NCBI GenBank assembly: GCA_050261515.1
Contig: JBLNDJ010000006.1
Span: forward strand, 1 to 64,000
DNA from: JBLNDJ01 sp050261515
GTDB taxonomy: Bacteria > Acidobacteriota > Terriglobia > Bryobacterales > Bryobacteraceae
Direction of reading: 5' to 3'
DNA length: 64,000 nucleotides
The notes beneath the pieces were generated by a model. That model ran no database searches and was not told the origin of the DNA. It was given only the letters and a program-made list of their open reading frames with translations. Shown in pieces: positions 32,910 to 41,407 of this stretch. The translations under genes and the position numbers were made by a program. Within the stretch, counting starts at the first letter, position 1. Every line of letters begins with the position of its first letter.

Positions 32910-35900
32910 ATGGGTTGTCATGCGAAATTTGTGCTTTTGGCGGTCGTGTTGGCGGCGACCCCTGCTTTTCCACAGTCCAGCAACGGCAGCGTCCGCGGCA
33001 CGGTGCACGATCAGACGAGCGCCGTGATTCCGGCTGCGAATGTAATGCTGACAAACACAGCCACAAATGTGGAGTTCCGGACGAAGACGAACGCCGTCGG
33101 GCTCTACGTTTTTCCGGCGGTGGCGCCGGGGCCGTACAAACTGGAGGCCGAAGCCCCCGGCATGGCGAAGTTCGAGGGCACGTTGACGGTCCGGGTGCAG
33201 GAGTCGGCGACCGTTGACGTCGTGCTCTCGACGGCGGTCACGACGCAGGTGGTGACCGTCCAGGATGTAACGCCCATCGTCGTAGGCGACAGCCAGACGC
33301 TGGGCCACGTGCTCGAGCGTACGCGCATCGAACAGTTGCCGATCAACGGGCGCAGCGTCATGAATCTGCTGAACACCGTTCCGGGGATGACATTCGATTC
33401 CAACGGCGACCTGCGTACGTTCGGCGACCGGACCGGCACCCACGACGTGAGCCTGGACGGCGCCGCGCTGAGCGAGCCGGTTTACGCCGGCGGCATGGTC
33501 AATGCCCGCCCGCCCAGCCTGGAGAGCATCCAGGAATTCAAGGTCGATATGAACTCGGTGTCGGCCAAGAACCCGCGCCAGACCAACGTCGTGCTGACGA
33601 CCAAGAGCGGCAGCAACGACCTTCACGGTTCGCTGTTCGAGACGAACCGCGACAACTACGTCGGCAAGGCGCGGGCGCGCGAGGACGGCAACGGATCGAG
33701 CAAATACATACGCAACGAATACGGCGGGACCATCGGCGGCCCCGTGTGGATTCCGAAGATCTACAACGGCAGGAATAAGACCTTCTTCTTCTTCGCCTAC
33801 GAAGGCTACAAGCAGCGCACGGGAACCACCGGAAGATGGAAGGTTCCGACCGAAGCGATGCGCAACGGGGACTTCACCGGCTTGCGGGATTCCGCCGGCA
33901 CGCTCATGAAGATCTACAACCCGTACCAGACGGACCCGGTGACCAAGCTGCGGCCCCAGTTCAATTACAACGGCGTGCCGAATACGATCGATCCGTCGCT
34001 CGAGAGCCCGCTGTTCAAGTACTTCTCCGACGTCATTCCGATGCCGAACCGGCCGGACGTCAATCCGCTGATCTCTCCGAACTACTACGGGCCGCGGCCG
34101 GACACTTCCGACCAGTGGACTTGGTCGCTGAAGTTCGACCAGCGGCTCGGCGACAAGGACCAGATCTACGCCCGCTTCACCGACAGCTACGCGAAGCAGT
34201 TCCGCTCGTCGCCGAACGCCAACTACGTGCCGACAAAGGATAATCTGGGCAGCTCGCGCACCGACTTCTGGCCGAACAAGAGCCTGGCCGGCAACTGGAC
34301 TCACTCGTTCTCGCCGACCTTCTTCAGTGAGTTCACTTTCAGCGCGACGCGGTCGACCGGCGGGAAATTCAGCGGCGCGAACGGCAACTACGCCAGCATG
34401 CTGGGCCTGCCGAACCCGAACAACCAGGTCGGGTTCCCGGTGATCGCGGCACTGCTAGGCGGCAGCGCGAACTACTTTCAGCCGCCGAACGCCACCCAGC
34501 AGTGGTTCAATTTCTTCATCCTGGACGAGAACCTGACCAAGACGGCCGGGAAGCACGAAATCCAGTTCGGCGCCCACCTGCGCTACGACCAGTTGACTTA
34601 CCTGCCGCAGCAGCAGCGCGCGGCGGGCAGCGTGTCGTTCCGCGCCAACGGCACGGCTCTCTACGATCCGAATTTTCCGAACCGCACCCAGTCGGTGCTG
34701 AACACCGGCAGCGTGATCGCCAGCGCGTACCTCGGGCTGGCCGATTACGAATACCGCGTGAACAAAGGGAAGTACTACATGCGGCAGAACGAGGATGCCG
34801 CTTACATTCAGGACAGCTTCAAGATCACGCCGCGCCTGACCCTGATGATGGGCCTGCGCTGGCAGTTCAGCCCTTACCCCAAGGACAAATACGACATCTT
34901 CAGCGCATACGACCTGAAGAACAACGCGATCGTGCTCGGCAACACCCTGGACACGTTCTACAAGGTGGGAGCCACGTCGCCGGCCTGGATCAACTATCTC
35001 GAATCGAACGGCGCCAAGTTCGTGTCGGCCAAGGAGGCCGGCTTTCCGAGCCGCCTGATCAACAACAACTGGTTCGACCTCGGCCCGCACGTGGGCTTTG
35101 CGTACCGCGCGCTCGAGGGGCGCAAGTCGTTCGTCGTGCGCGGCGGCTACTCGCTCAACTATTTCCCGATCCCGATTTGGGGCTGGAACGACGCGTTCCG
35201 CAACAGCTCGCCGTTTGCGGGGTTCTACGCGAACCCATGGATGACGAACGCAGGCGCGTCTCCGGACGGAATCCGGAACTACGGGCTCGTCAGCACCCCG
35301 CTGTACGTCGCGGGCAAGAACAGCTCGGACGCGGTGAATCTGAGCCAGCTCAACCCGGGGAGCATCATCACCGGCGAGGACGCCTACTCGGTGAACTGGT
35401 TCAACCCCGACCAGCCGAGCGCGCGCGTCCACGACTGGAACCTGACTCTCGAGAAGGAGATCATGAGGGACACGGTCGTGCGCGTTACCTACATCGGCAC
35501 GCACCTCTCCCATCAGGACAACTACAACGACATCAACCAGCAGATTCCCGAGTACGTGTGGTACAAGACCACCGGGCTGCCGCTTCCCGACGACGACCGG
35601 GCCTCGGCCGAGATCCGGCCGCTCAGCACGCTGAACTACGGCGACCTGCACGAGTACCGCAGGGACGGGTGGGGCAACACCAACGGCGGCATCGTCGAAA
35701 TCGAGCGGCGTTTCTCGAAGGGCTACGGCTTCCAGCTCTTCTACCAGCTGGTGAACGCGAACAAGGCCGCGTCGCACGGCTGGTACGGCGATTCGGGCGT
35801 CGATCCGGTGAGTTCGTATCTGCCGGGCCAGGTCCCCACCGATTACCACGAGCGCATGCGGTCGCTGCTCTATATGCGCGACACCACGGTGCCGAAGCAC

Positions 35901-36629
35901 GAGGTTCGGTTCAACTGGATCGTGGAGCTTCCGTTCGGCAAGGGCAAGCCGCTGCTGCGCAACGCTTCGACGCTGCTCGATTACGTCGTGGGCGGGTGGC
36001 AGGTGACGGGGATGGGGCGCGTCCGGAGCAACTATTTCGCGCTGCCGACCGACATCTGGCCTACCGGCGTTCCGGTGGAGTATTACGGCCACAAGTATCC
36101 GATTCAGGACTGCCGCAGCGGCGAGTGCCAGCCCGGCTACCTGCTGTGGAACGGCTACATTCCCTCCTACCAGATCAATCAGCCGGACGGCATCATGGGC
36201 GTGCCGCAGAATTACCGGCCGGCGGCGCAGCCCCTCAATCCGTACCCGGCGAATTACATGAGCCTTCAGGGTGACGATCCGAACGCCTCGAACTACGATC
36301 CGAACTACGGCTACTACGGCTCGAATAATGTGTTCGTGACGCTGAAGGACGGCACGCAGCAGCCGGTCGACCAGGGCGGGCTGCATCCGTGGATCAACCA
36401 GCCGGTGATGTCCACGCGAACCTGGAGCGCGGACGCTTCGATTTTCAAGAGCTTCCGGTTCCGGGAGAGCATGGCGCTGAAGATCCAGGCGGATTTCTTC
36501 AACGTGTTCAATACGCCGGGCAACGAGTTTGACCCGACGAACAGCCAGGGAAACAGCGGCATCGTGCTGACGAATTACAGCATGAACGCTCCGCGGCAGT
36601 TGCAGCTCACGGCGCGCTTTAGCTGGTAG
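32910..36629 (+). CDS. TonB-dependent receptor, Oar-like (paralogue 2)
   Basis: 1239 residues, clearly a tandem paralogue of the preceding gene: the mature N-terminus PQSSNGSVRGTV, the plug, and long barrel stretches such as YGGTIGGPV, LPQQQR, DEDAAYIQD-type and HKYPIQDCRSG segments match almost residue for residue. Signal peptide MGCHAKFVLLAVVLAATPAFPQ; C-terminus TARFSW. It has its own promoter and terminator, so the pair is not a simple operon. Differences cluster in loop segments and the extreme N-terminus, as expected if the two copies recognise different ligands. The substrate cannot be deduced. Confidence 0.92.
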   Translation: MGCHAKFVLLAVVLAATPAFPQSSNGSVRGTVHDQTSAVIPAANVMLTNTATNVEFRTKTNAVGLYVFPAVAPGPYKLEAEAPGMAKFEGTLTVRVQESATVDVVLSTAVTTQVVTVQDVTPIVVGDSQTLGHVLERTRIEQLPINGRSVMNLLNTVPGMTFDSNGDLRTFGDRTGTHDVSLDGAALSEPVYAGGMVNARPPSLESIQEFKVDMNSVSAKNPRQTNVVLTTKSGSNDLHGSLFETNRDNYVGKARAREDGNGSSKYIRNEYGGTIGGPVWIPKIYNGRNKTFFFFAYEGYKQRTGTTGRWKVPTEAMRNGDFTGLRDSAGTLMKIYNPYQTDPVTKLRPQFNYNGVPNTIDPSLESPLFKYFSDVIPMPNRPDVNPLISPNYYGPRPDTSDQWTWSLKFDQRLGDKDQIYARFTDSYAKQFRSSPNANYVPTKDNLGSSRTDFWPNKSLAGNWTHSFSPTFFSEFTFSATRSTGGKFSGANGNYASMLGLPNPNNQVGFPVIAALLGGSANYFQPPNATQQWFNFFILDENLTKTAGKHEIQFGAHLRYDQLTYLPQQQRAAGSVSFRANGTALYDPNFPNRTQSVLNTGSVIASAYLGLADYEYRVNKGKYYMRQNEDAAYIQDSFKITPRLTLMMGLRWQFSPYPKDKYDIFSAYDLKNNAIVLGNTLDTFYKVGATSPAWINYLESNGAKFVSAKEAGFPSRLINNNWFDLGPHVGFAYRALEGRKSFVVRGGYSLNYFPIPIWGWNDAFRNSSPFAGFYANPWMTNAGASPDGIRNYGLVSTPLYVAGKNSSDAVNLSQLNPGSIITGEDAYSVNWFNPDQPSARVHDWNLTLEKEIMRDTVVRVTYIGTHLSHQDNYNDINQQIPEYVWYKTTGLPLPDDDRASAEIRPLSTLNYGDLHEYRRDGWGNTNGGIVEIERRFSKGYGFQLFYQLVNANKAASHGWYGDSGVDPVSSYLPGQVPTDYHERMRSLLYMRDTTVPKHEVRFNWIVELPFGKGKPLLRNASTLLDYVVGGWQVTGMGRVRSNYFALPTDIWPTGVPVEYYGHKYPIQDCRSGECQPGYLLWNGYIPSYQINQPDGIMGVPQNYRPAAQPLNPYPANYMSLQGDDPNASNYDPNYGYYGSNNVFVTLKDGTQQPVDQGGLHPWINQPVMSTRTWSADASIFKSFRFRESMALKIQADFFNVFNTPGNEFDPTNSQGNSGIVLTNYSMNAPRQLQLTARFSW

Positions 36630-36645
36630 TTGCGCTCTTCGAATG

Positions 36646-36681
36646 GGGCAGGCCGTGCGGCCTGCCCCTCCTCTCTCCTCG
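36646..36681 (+). terminator. Terminator after TonB-dependent receptor 2
   Basis: GGGGCAGGCC (36646-36655), loop GTGC and GGCCTGCCCC (36660-36669), followed by TCCTCTCTCCTC. The ten-base-pair stem is nearly the same sequence as the terminator of paralogue 1, showing that the duplication included the 3' flank. The pyrimidine tract is C-rich, so termination may be less efficient. Confidence 0.75.
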
Positions 36682-36705
36682 CGGTAAAATAGTCAGTTTC
36701 CCCCC

Positions 36706-38685
36706 ATGCGACGTTGCATTCCGATATTGGCCCTGATTCTGCTGGTTTCCTGCCGGTCCCCCGAGCGCAAGGCCGCTCCCGCCGCGCGCCTGCGCCCGTT
36801 CAACGTGGTGCTGGTCACCATCGACACGCTGCGCGCCGACCGGCTCGGGTGCTACGGAAATGCGAATGTTGCTACGCCGAATCTGGATGCTCTTGCCCGT
36901 CGCGGCGTCGTGTTCGAGAACGGCCTCGCGCAGGCGCCGCTCACCGCGCCCTCGCACGCGAGCATGATGACGGGCCTGTACCCCACGGCGCACAAGGTGC
37001 GAGACACCGGCGGGTTCGTTCTCTCGCCCGCGCACGCTTCGCTCGCCGCGACGCTTCAGCAACAAGGGTGGGACACCGCCGCCTTCGTCGGCGCATCGGT
37101 GCTCAAGAAGCGCTTCGGGTTCGATCGCGGATTCGCCGTCTACGACGATGAGTTCGGCTCGTCCTCGGAATCGATCGAGGGAACGCGCGAGCGCCGGGCG
37201 GGCGAGGTGGTGGACCGCGCCCTCGCCTGGCTCGGCGGGCAGGCGGGCAAGCCGTACTTGCTCTGGGTGCACGTCTACGATCCGCACATGCCTTACGAGT
37301 CGCCGTCGCCCTTCCGCGAGAAGTACAAGGGGCGGCCGTACGACGGCGAGGTGGCGTACACCGACCGCGAACTCGGCCGCCTGTTCGACGCCGTCGCGAA
37401 AAAGGACCCGGCCGGCAACACGCTCGTCGCGGTGCTCTCCGACCACGGCGAGAGCTTTTCCGAGCACGGCGAGTACGCGCACGGCGTGTTCCTCTACGAC
37501 ACGACTCTGCGGATCGCGTTTCTGCTCTCGGGGCCGGGCGTTCCCGCCGGTTTGCGCGTGAGGCAGCAGGCCCGCACCATCGACCTGTTCCCGACCCTGC
37601 TCGAATTGATGGGCGGCAAGGCGCCCGCGGCCGTCGAAGGCGCGAGCCTGGTTCCGGCGTTCACCGGCAAGCCGGCGCCCGAGTGGTCCTACATCGAGAC
37701 TTTGTTCCCGAAGATCAACATGGGCTGGACCGAGCTGCGCGGCGTCCGCACGAACCGCTGGAAATACATCCGCGCGCCGAAACCCGAGCTGTACGACCTG
37801 GCGCAGGACCCCGGCGAGACCACCAACGTGATTGCGAGCCATCCGGCGGAGTTTCGCGACCTCGAATCGAAGCTGAAGACGGTGGCGGGGCGCGACACGG
37901 AGAAGGTCGAGGCCGCGCCGCTCGATCAGCGCACGATGAGCGAGCTGAAATCGCTCGGATACCTGAGCGGCTCCGGGCAGTACGAGCTGACCGGCAAGGG
38001 CGCCGATCCGAAGGACCGCACCGCCGTTCTGAAGCTGCTCCACTTCGCCGTGTATGCGGACAACAAGGCGCCGCTCGCCGCGCGCATCGACATGCTCAAG
38101 CGCGCCATCGCGCAGGACGCGGCGAACCCGACGCTCTACGCCAGCCTCGGCGATCTCTATCGCGGCGCGGGCCGCAATGCCGACGAAATGACGCTCTATC
38201 GCGATGCCGTCAATCGCGGCGTGCGGACCGCGTGGCTGTTCTCGCGCCTCGGCGCGTTGTACCTGAGGCAGGGGAACAAGGCCGAGGCGGTCACGTTTCT
38301 CGAGGCCGCGCGGCAGTTGAACGCGTCCGACTACGAGAGCTTGCAGAACCTGGCCGTGGCTTACCGCGAGACCGGGCGCGTGGCCGATGCCGAGCGCGTC
38401 CTGCACGAGATCGTAGCTACCGAGGATCAGTACGCGCCGGCCTACAACGAGCTCGGCATGGCGGCGTACCAGCGCGGCGACATGGCCGCGGCGCGCGGCT
38501 ACTTCGAGAAGGCCGCGCGCCTCAATCCGCTCTATCAACTGAATCTCGGCCGGCTCTACAAGATGATGGGCGACACCGTGCAGGCCCGTGCCAGCTTCGA
38601 AGCGTTCCTCGCGGCAAAATCATCCACCCCGGAGTATCGGCGCATGCTCCCCCAGGCCCGAGCGGAGCTGGCGCAGTTGCGGTAG
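36706..38685 (+). CDS. Sulfatase-like lipoprotein with C-terminal TPR repeats
   Basis: 659 residues. A lipobox (ILLVSC, C16) is followed by an alkaline-phosphatase-superfamily sulfatase-like domain (NVVLVTIDTLRADRLGCYGN with metal ligand D40; SDHGESFSEHGEYAHG later). The domain ends at LKSLGYLSG near residue 420. From about 450 onward tetratricopeptide repeats follow (NPTLYASLGDLYRGAG, SRLGALYLRQGNKAEAVTFLEAAR, NELGMAAYQRGDMAAARGYFEKAA). The nucleophile position reads APLTAPSHASMMTG: T80 replaces the Cys/Ser of formylglycine sulfatases, so a phosphatase, phosphodiesterase or transferase activity is more likely than sulfate ester hydrolysis. TAAAAT about 16 nt before the ATG is a likely -10. 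Confidence 0.85.
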   Translation: MRRCIPILALILLVSCRSPERKAAPAARLRPFNVVLVTIDTLRADRLGCYGNANVATPNLDALARRGVVFENGLAQAPLTAPSHASMMTGLYPTAHKVRDTGGFVLSPAHASLAATLQQQGWDTAAFVGASVLKKRFGFDRGFAVYDDEFGSSSESIEGTRERRAGEVVDRALAWLGGQAGKPYLLWVHVYDPHMPYESPSPFREKYKGRPYDGEVAYTDRELGRLFDAVAKKDPAGNTLVAVLSDHGESFSEHGEYAHGVFLYDTTLRIAFLLSGPGVPAGLRVRQQARTIDLFPTLLELMGGKAPAAVEGASLVPAFTGKPAPEWSYIETLFPKINMGWTELRGVRTNRWKYIRAPKPELYDLAQDPGETTNVIASHPAEFRDLESKLKTVAGRDTEKVEAAPLDQRTMSELKSLGYLSGSGQYELTGKGADPKDRTAVLKLLHFAVYADNKAPLAARIDMLKRAIAQDAANPTLYASLGDLYRGAGRNADEMTLYRDAVNRGVRTAWLFSRLGALYLRQGNKAEAVTFLEAARQLNASDYESLQNLAVAYRETGRVADAERVLHEIVATEDQYAPAYNELGMAAYQRGDMAAARGYFEKAARLNPLYQLNLGRLYKMMGDTVQARASFEAFLAAKSSTPEYRRMLPQARAELAQLR

Positions 38686-38751
38686 GGCCCCCGGGCCCGC
38701 GGCCTGCCCCCTGCCGGCCTGAGCGTTTCATTTATCCTGTAAGTCTCCGTC

Positions 38752-40743
38752 ATGCGCGTACTCCTCGCATTTGCCGTCGCCACTATCTGCGCCGCGCAGG
38801 CGCGGCAGCCGTTCTATGACCGGACGCACCCGTCGAAGGTGTTCGGCGAGGACCGCCACTACCGCATTCTGCTGCCCGCCGATTACGAGACGAGCGCGAA
38901 GCGCTACCCGGTCATCTACTATTTCCACGGCCACAGCGACCGATACACGGTGGAGAAGTACGACAACGGCACGGACACGATTCCGAAGATGGCCGAGTGG
39001 GTCGCGAAGCACGACGCCATCGTCGTCTGCGTCGACGGCTACGTCGCCGAGCACTACCAGGGCTTCTACGGCGGGTATCCCTACGACGTGCTCGAAGACG
39101 GCGGCAAGTACGACTTCGGCGCGTACTTCCTCGAGCTGGTGGACCACATCGACCGCACCTACCGCACGCTCACCGACCGCCGCCACCGCGCGACCTCCGG
39201 CCTGAGCATGGGCGGCTTCATGAGCCTCTACCTGAGCGCGCGGTATCCGGACTGGATCGGCAGCGCGTCGGCGTTCAACCCTGGGCCCGAGTTCTTCACC
39301 GGCGACCCCGGCCGCCGCGTGCTCTGGCGCCCGAAGGACCACGTGCCCGTGCACGCGCAAACCATGGTGCGGCTCATCCGCGCGAGCGGCGACTACATCA
39401 GCCAGTATCACGAAGAGACGCGCGACGCGTACGCGCGCGCCGGGGCCGTGGACTTCGAGTTTCGCCAGGACGAGTATCACCGCCACTGGGCGACCTCGAT
39501 CGGCGAGACGTTCGACTTCCACGCGCGCGCCTTCGCGAACCCCGCGCTCGACAACGTTCCCCAGATCTGGAACTACGCCAGCGCCTACCGCACCTTCGAA
39601 GCGCGCGGCTACCGGGTCGCCGTCGAAGCGGCGGGTGCGGGCTTCACATATCTCGAAGGCGTGCGGCAGGGCGGGTTGCGCGTGACCACGCGACGCTGGG
39701 CCCCCGACGGGCCTCCGCTCGACAACGCCGCCATACGCATCGCGACCGCACCGCTTTACAAGCCGGCTCAAACGTACCGCGTCAACGACTACAGCCTGGC
39801 AACCCGCAAAACACGGACGACGACGGCCACGGCGGACGCCGAGGGCCGGTTGTCGTTCACGGTCGATGGCGGCGGGCACCAGATCGGCATCGCCGGCGCG
39901 GGCACCGGAGCGCAGCCGCCCGTGCTGCTGCCCGTGACCGAGAAGGACAAGCTGCGCATTGCTCCGCAGACCGATTTCGCGCTGCCCGTGCGCATCTTCA
40001 ACCCGCGCGGCGCGGCGATGAAGGACATTCGCGTTTCGTTGAGCAGCGAGTATCCAACCGTGCGGATCGTGTCCGGCGAAGCGGCGATCCCGGAGATCCA
40101 GCCGGGGGCCGCCGCCGATCTCACGGGCAAGCTCATCGCGCGCTTCACTTCCGGCGCCGGGTTCTTCGCCCCCGCCAGGCTGGTGTTGAAGCTTGCCTGC
40201 GGCGGCCTCGAAGAGTCCGAGGACATCGACGTGCTCGTCGCCCCCGAAGTCCTCGAAGCGCCCGCCGAGTACGAAATTCTCGACGGCCGCACGAAGACAT
40301 TCTCAGTGTTCCGCCAGAAAGGCAACCAGGGCGGCGGCGGCCCCGTGGAGCGGACCGTCACCGAGGGGAGGGGAAACGGCAACGGCATTCTCGAACCCGG
40401 GGAGGAAGCAACGATCTGGGTCAGGATGCCGCAGGGGATGGACCCGTTCGACAAAGGCAACTGGTATCGCACGAAGATTTACTCCGACTCACCGTGGATC
40501 GAAGAGGTGCGCGACATCGAAGAGCAGAAGCAGCTCGAATGGACCGGCGCCAAGGAACGCACCAGCGTCATCCGCCTCGCGCCCGGAGCGCCCGCGGGGA
40601 CACAAATTCCGCTGTTGCTCGCCAACGAGACCTGGAGTTACACCTTCACGCCCGATGTTCGCTACGGGAAAGAGCGCCTTTACCAGGCGTTCCAGCTTCA
40701 CACCAATCACCTGCATAGGTTGACGCTCGGCGCTGGGCGTTGA
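38752..40743 (+). CDS. Exported esterase-D-type hydrolase with a long C-terminal extension
   Basis: 663 residues. Signal peptide MRVLLAFAVATICAAQA, then an esterase domain to about residue 265: YRILLPADYETSAKRYPVIYYFHGHSD, the nucleophile elbow SGLSMGG (S152) and a late His in DEYHRHWATSIG. The remaining 400 residues look like several beta domains (TTTATADAEGRLSFTVDGGGHQIGIAG, LPVRIFNPRGAAMKDIRVSLSSEYPTV, NGNGILEPGEEATIWVRM), possibly immunoglobulin-like or carbohydrate-binding. The target is probably an acylated polysaccharide or similar ester, by analogy. Lies 66 nt after the sulfatase-TPR gene. Confidence 0.78.
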   Translation: MRVLLAFAVATICAAQARQPFYDRTHPSKVFGEDRHYRILLPADYETSAKRYPVIYYFHGHSDRYTVEKYDNGTDTIPKMAEWVAKHDAIVVCVDGYVAEHYQGFYGGYPYDVLEDGGKYDFGAYFLELVDHIDRTYRTLTDRRHRATSGLSMGGFMSLYLSARYPDWIGSASAFNPGPEFFTGDPGRRVLWRPKDHVPVHAQTMVRLIRASGDYISQYHEETRDAYARAGAVDFEFRQDEYHRHWATSIGETFDFHARAFANPALDNVPQIWNYASAYRTFEARGYRVAVEAAGAGFTYLEGVRQGGLRVTTRRWAPDGPPLDNAAIRIATAPLYKPAQTYRVNDYSLATRKTRTTTATADAEGRLSFTVDGGGHQIGIAGAGTGAQPPVLLPVTEKDKLRIAPQTDFALPVRIFNPRGAAMKDIRVSLSSEYPTVRIVSGEAAIPEIQPGAAADLTGKLIARFTSGAGFFAPARLVLKLACGGLEESEDIDVLVAPEVLEAPAEYEILDGRTKTFSVFRQKGNQGGGGPVERTVTEGRGNGNGILEPGEEATIWVRMPQGMDPFDKGNWYRTKIYSDSPWIEEVRDIEEQKQLEWTGAKERTSVIRLAPGAPAGTQIPLLLANETWSYTFTPDVRYGKERLYQAFQLHTNHLHRLTLGAGR

Positions 40744-40763
40744 GATATACGCTCGCCTGCGGG

Positions 40764-40783
40764 GGCGGGGCCCAGGCCCCGCC
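40764..40783. terminator. GC-rich hairpin between convergent genes
   Basis: GGCGGGGCC (40764-40772) and GGCCCCGCC (40775-40783) are perfect complements separated by two bases, 20 nt after the esterase stop and 2 nt before the stop of the convergent YXWGXW gene. There is no T-tract, so it may work as a bidirectional or Rho-assisted terminator. Confidence 0.4.
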
Positions 40784-40785
40784 TG

Positions 40786-41256
40786 CTAGCGGCGTCCGCG
40801 GCGCCCGTTGTCGTGCCTGTCGTGCCCGCGAAACCCGTGGTCATACCGGCCATGCCCGCGATCGTACCAGCCATGCCCGTGGCGATACGCGGGCGGCGCG
40901 ACATACCTGTGCCCCGGCCCGCGGTAGATTCCGCGCGGGCCATTCCAGTAGCCGCTGTAGAAATGCCCGTGAATGTGGCGCGGCGCAATCCAGTACGCGC
41001 CCGCATAGGGCGGCATCGCCCAATAGCCGTCGTACCAGACGCCGTACGCGTCGTAATAGCCGCCGATCCAGACGTACCCCGGACCGGGGCACGGAGGCCG
41101 GTATGCAACTACCGGAGGGGGAGCGGGAACCACAACGGGAGCCGCCACCACGACAGGCGCCGGACGGCCGATTTGAACGCCGATTGCAACGTGCGTTCCG
41201 GCAAACAGCGGCACTGCGCCGGCCACCAGCATCAACCCCAACAGTCTCGGTCTCAT
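40786..41256 (-). CDS. Exported YXWGXW-repeat-type protein
   Basis: 156 residues with a signal peptide (MRPRLLGLMLVAGAVPLFAG), a Pro/Val-rich linker and a tyrosine-, tryptophan- and glycine-rich body (GYVWIGGYYDAYGVWYDGYW, PHIHGHFYSGYWNGPRGIYRG) followed by a His/Arg/Gly-rich tail. This is the composition of YXWGXW-repeat proteins, thought to be envelope associated but without known function. AGGACGAAG before the ATG at 41256 is a fair Shine-Dalgarno; the longer open frame to 41556 runs through the divergent gene and lacks a signal peptide. Confidence 0.7.
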   Translation of the reverse strand: MRPRLLGLMLVAGAVPLFAGTHVAIGVQIGRPAPVVVAAPVVVPAPPPVVAYRPPCPGPGYVWIGGYYDAYGVWYDGYWAMPPYAGAYWIAPRHIHGHFYSGYWNGPRGIYRGPGHRYVAPPAYRHGHGWYDRGHGRYDHGFRGHDRHDNGRRGRR

Positions 41257-41362
41257 CTTCGTCCTGCCTCCTTGCGGCCCAAGTAGATGCAACTTTCGTG
41301 CCAGGAGGCAAATGCTGAAATCAAAGGAAGATGCGCGCGTCCGGCCCGCGGGGCTGGCCGCC

Positions 41363-41384
41363 TTCCACCGCCACAGTGGTGGAA
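41363..41384. promoter_or_regulatory. Inverted repeat upstream of the YVTN/phosphoesterase gene
   Basis: TTCCACC (41363-41369) and GGTGGAA (41378-41384) are perfect seven-base complements around an eight-base spacer containing CCACaGTGG. It overlaps the expected -35 region for the -10 box at 41394 and could be a repressor site. Short, so tentative. Confidence 0.3.
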
Positions 41385-41393
41385 AGCAACCGC

Positions 41394-41399
41394 TAGAAT
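41394..41399 (+). promoter_or_regulatory. -10 box (TAGAAT) 8 nt before the YVTN/phosphoesterase start
   Basis: TAGAAT is one base from TATAAT and ends 8 nt before the ATG at 41408, with no Shine-Dalgarno between. This again points to a leaderless or nearly leaderless transcript. Confidence 0.45.
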
Positions 41400-41407
41400 G
41401 GCTCTTT

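Noticed and set aside
29023..33066. A 1347-residue open frame on the minus strand opposite TonB-dependent receptor 1
   Set aside because: It mirrors the receptor's codons, has no signal or domain, and runs through a terminator and a promoter. Long antisense frames are expected in high-GC DNA.
36706..38685. Annotation as a true formylglycine sulfatase
   Set aside because: The CxPxR or SxPxR activation motif is absent; the position reads T-A-P-S-H.
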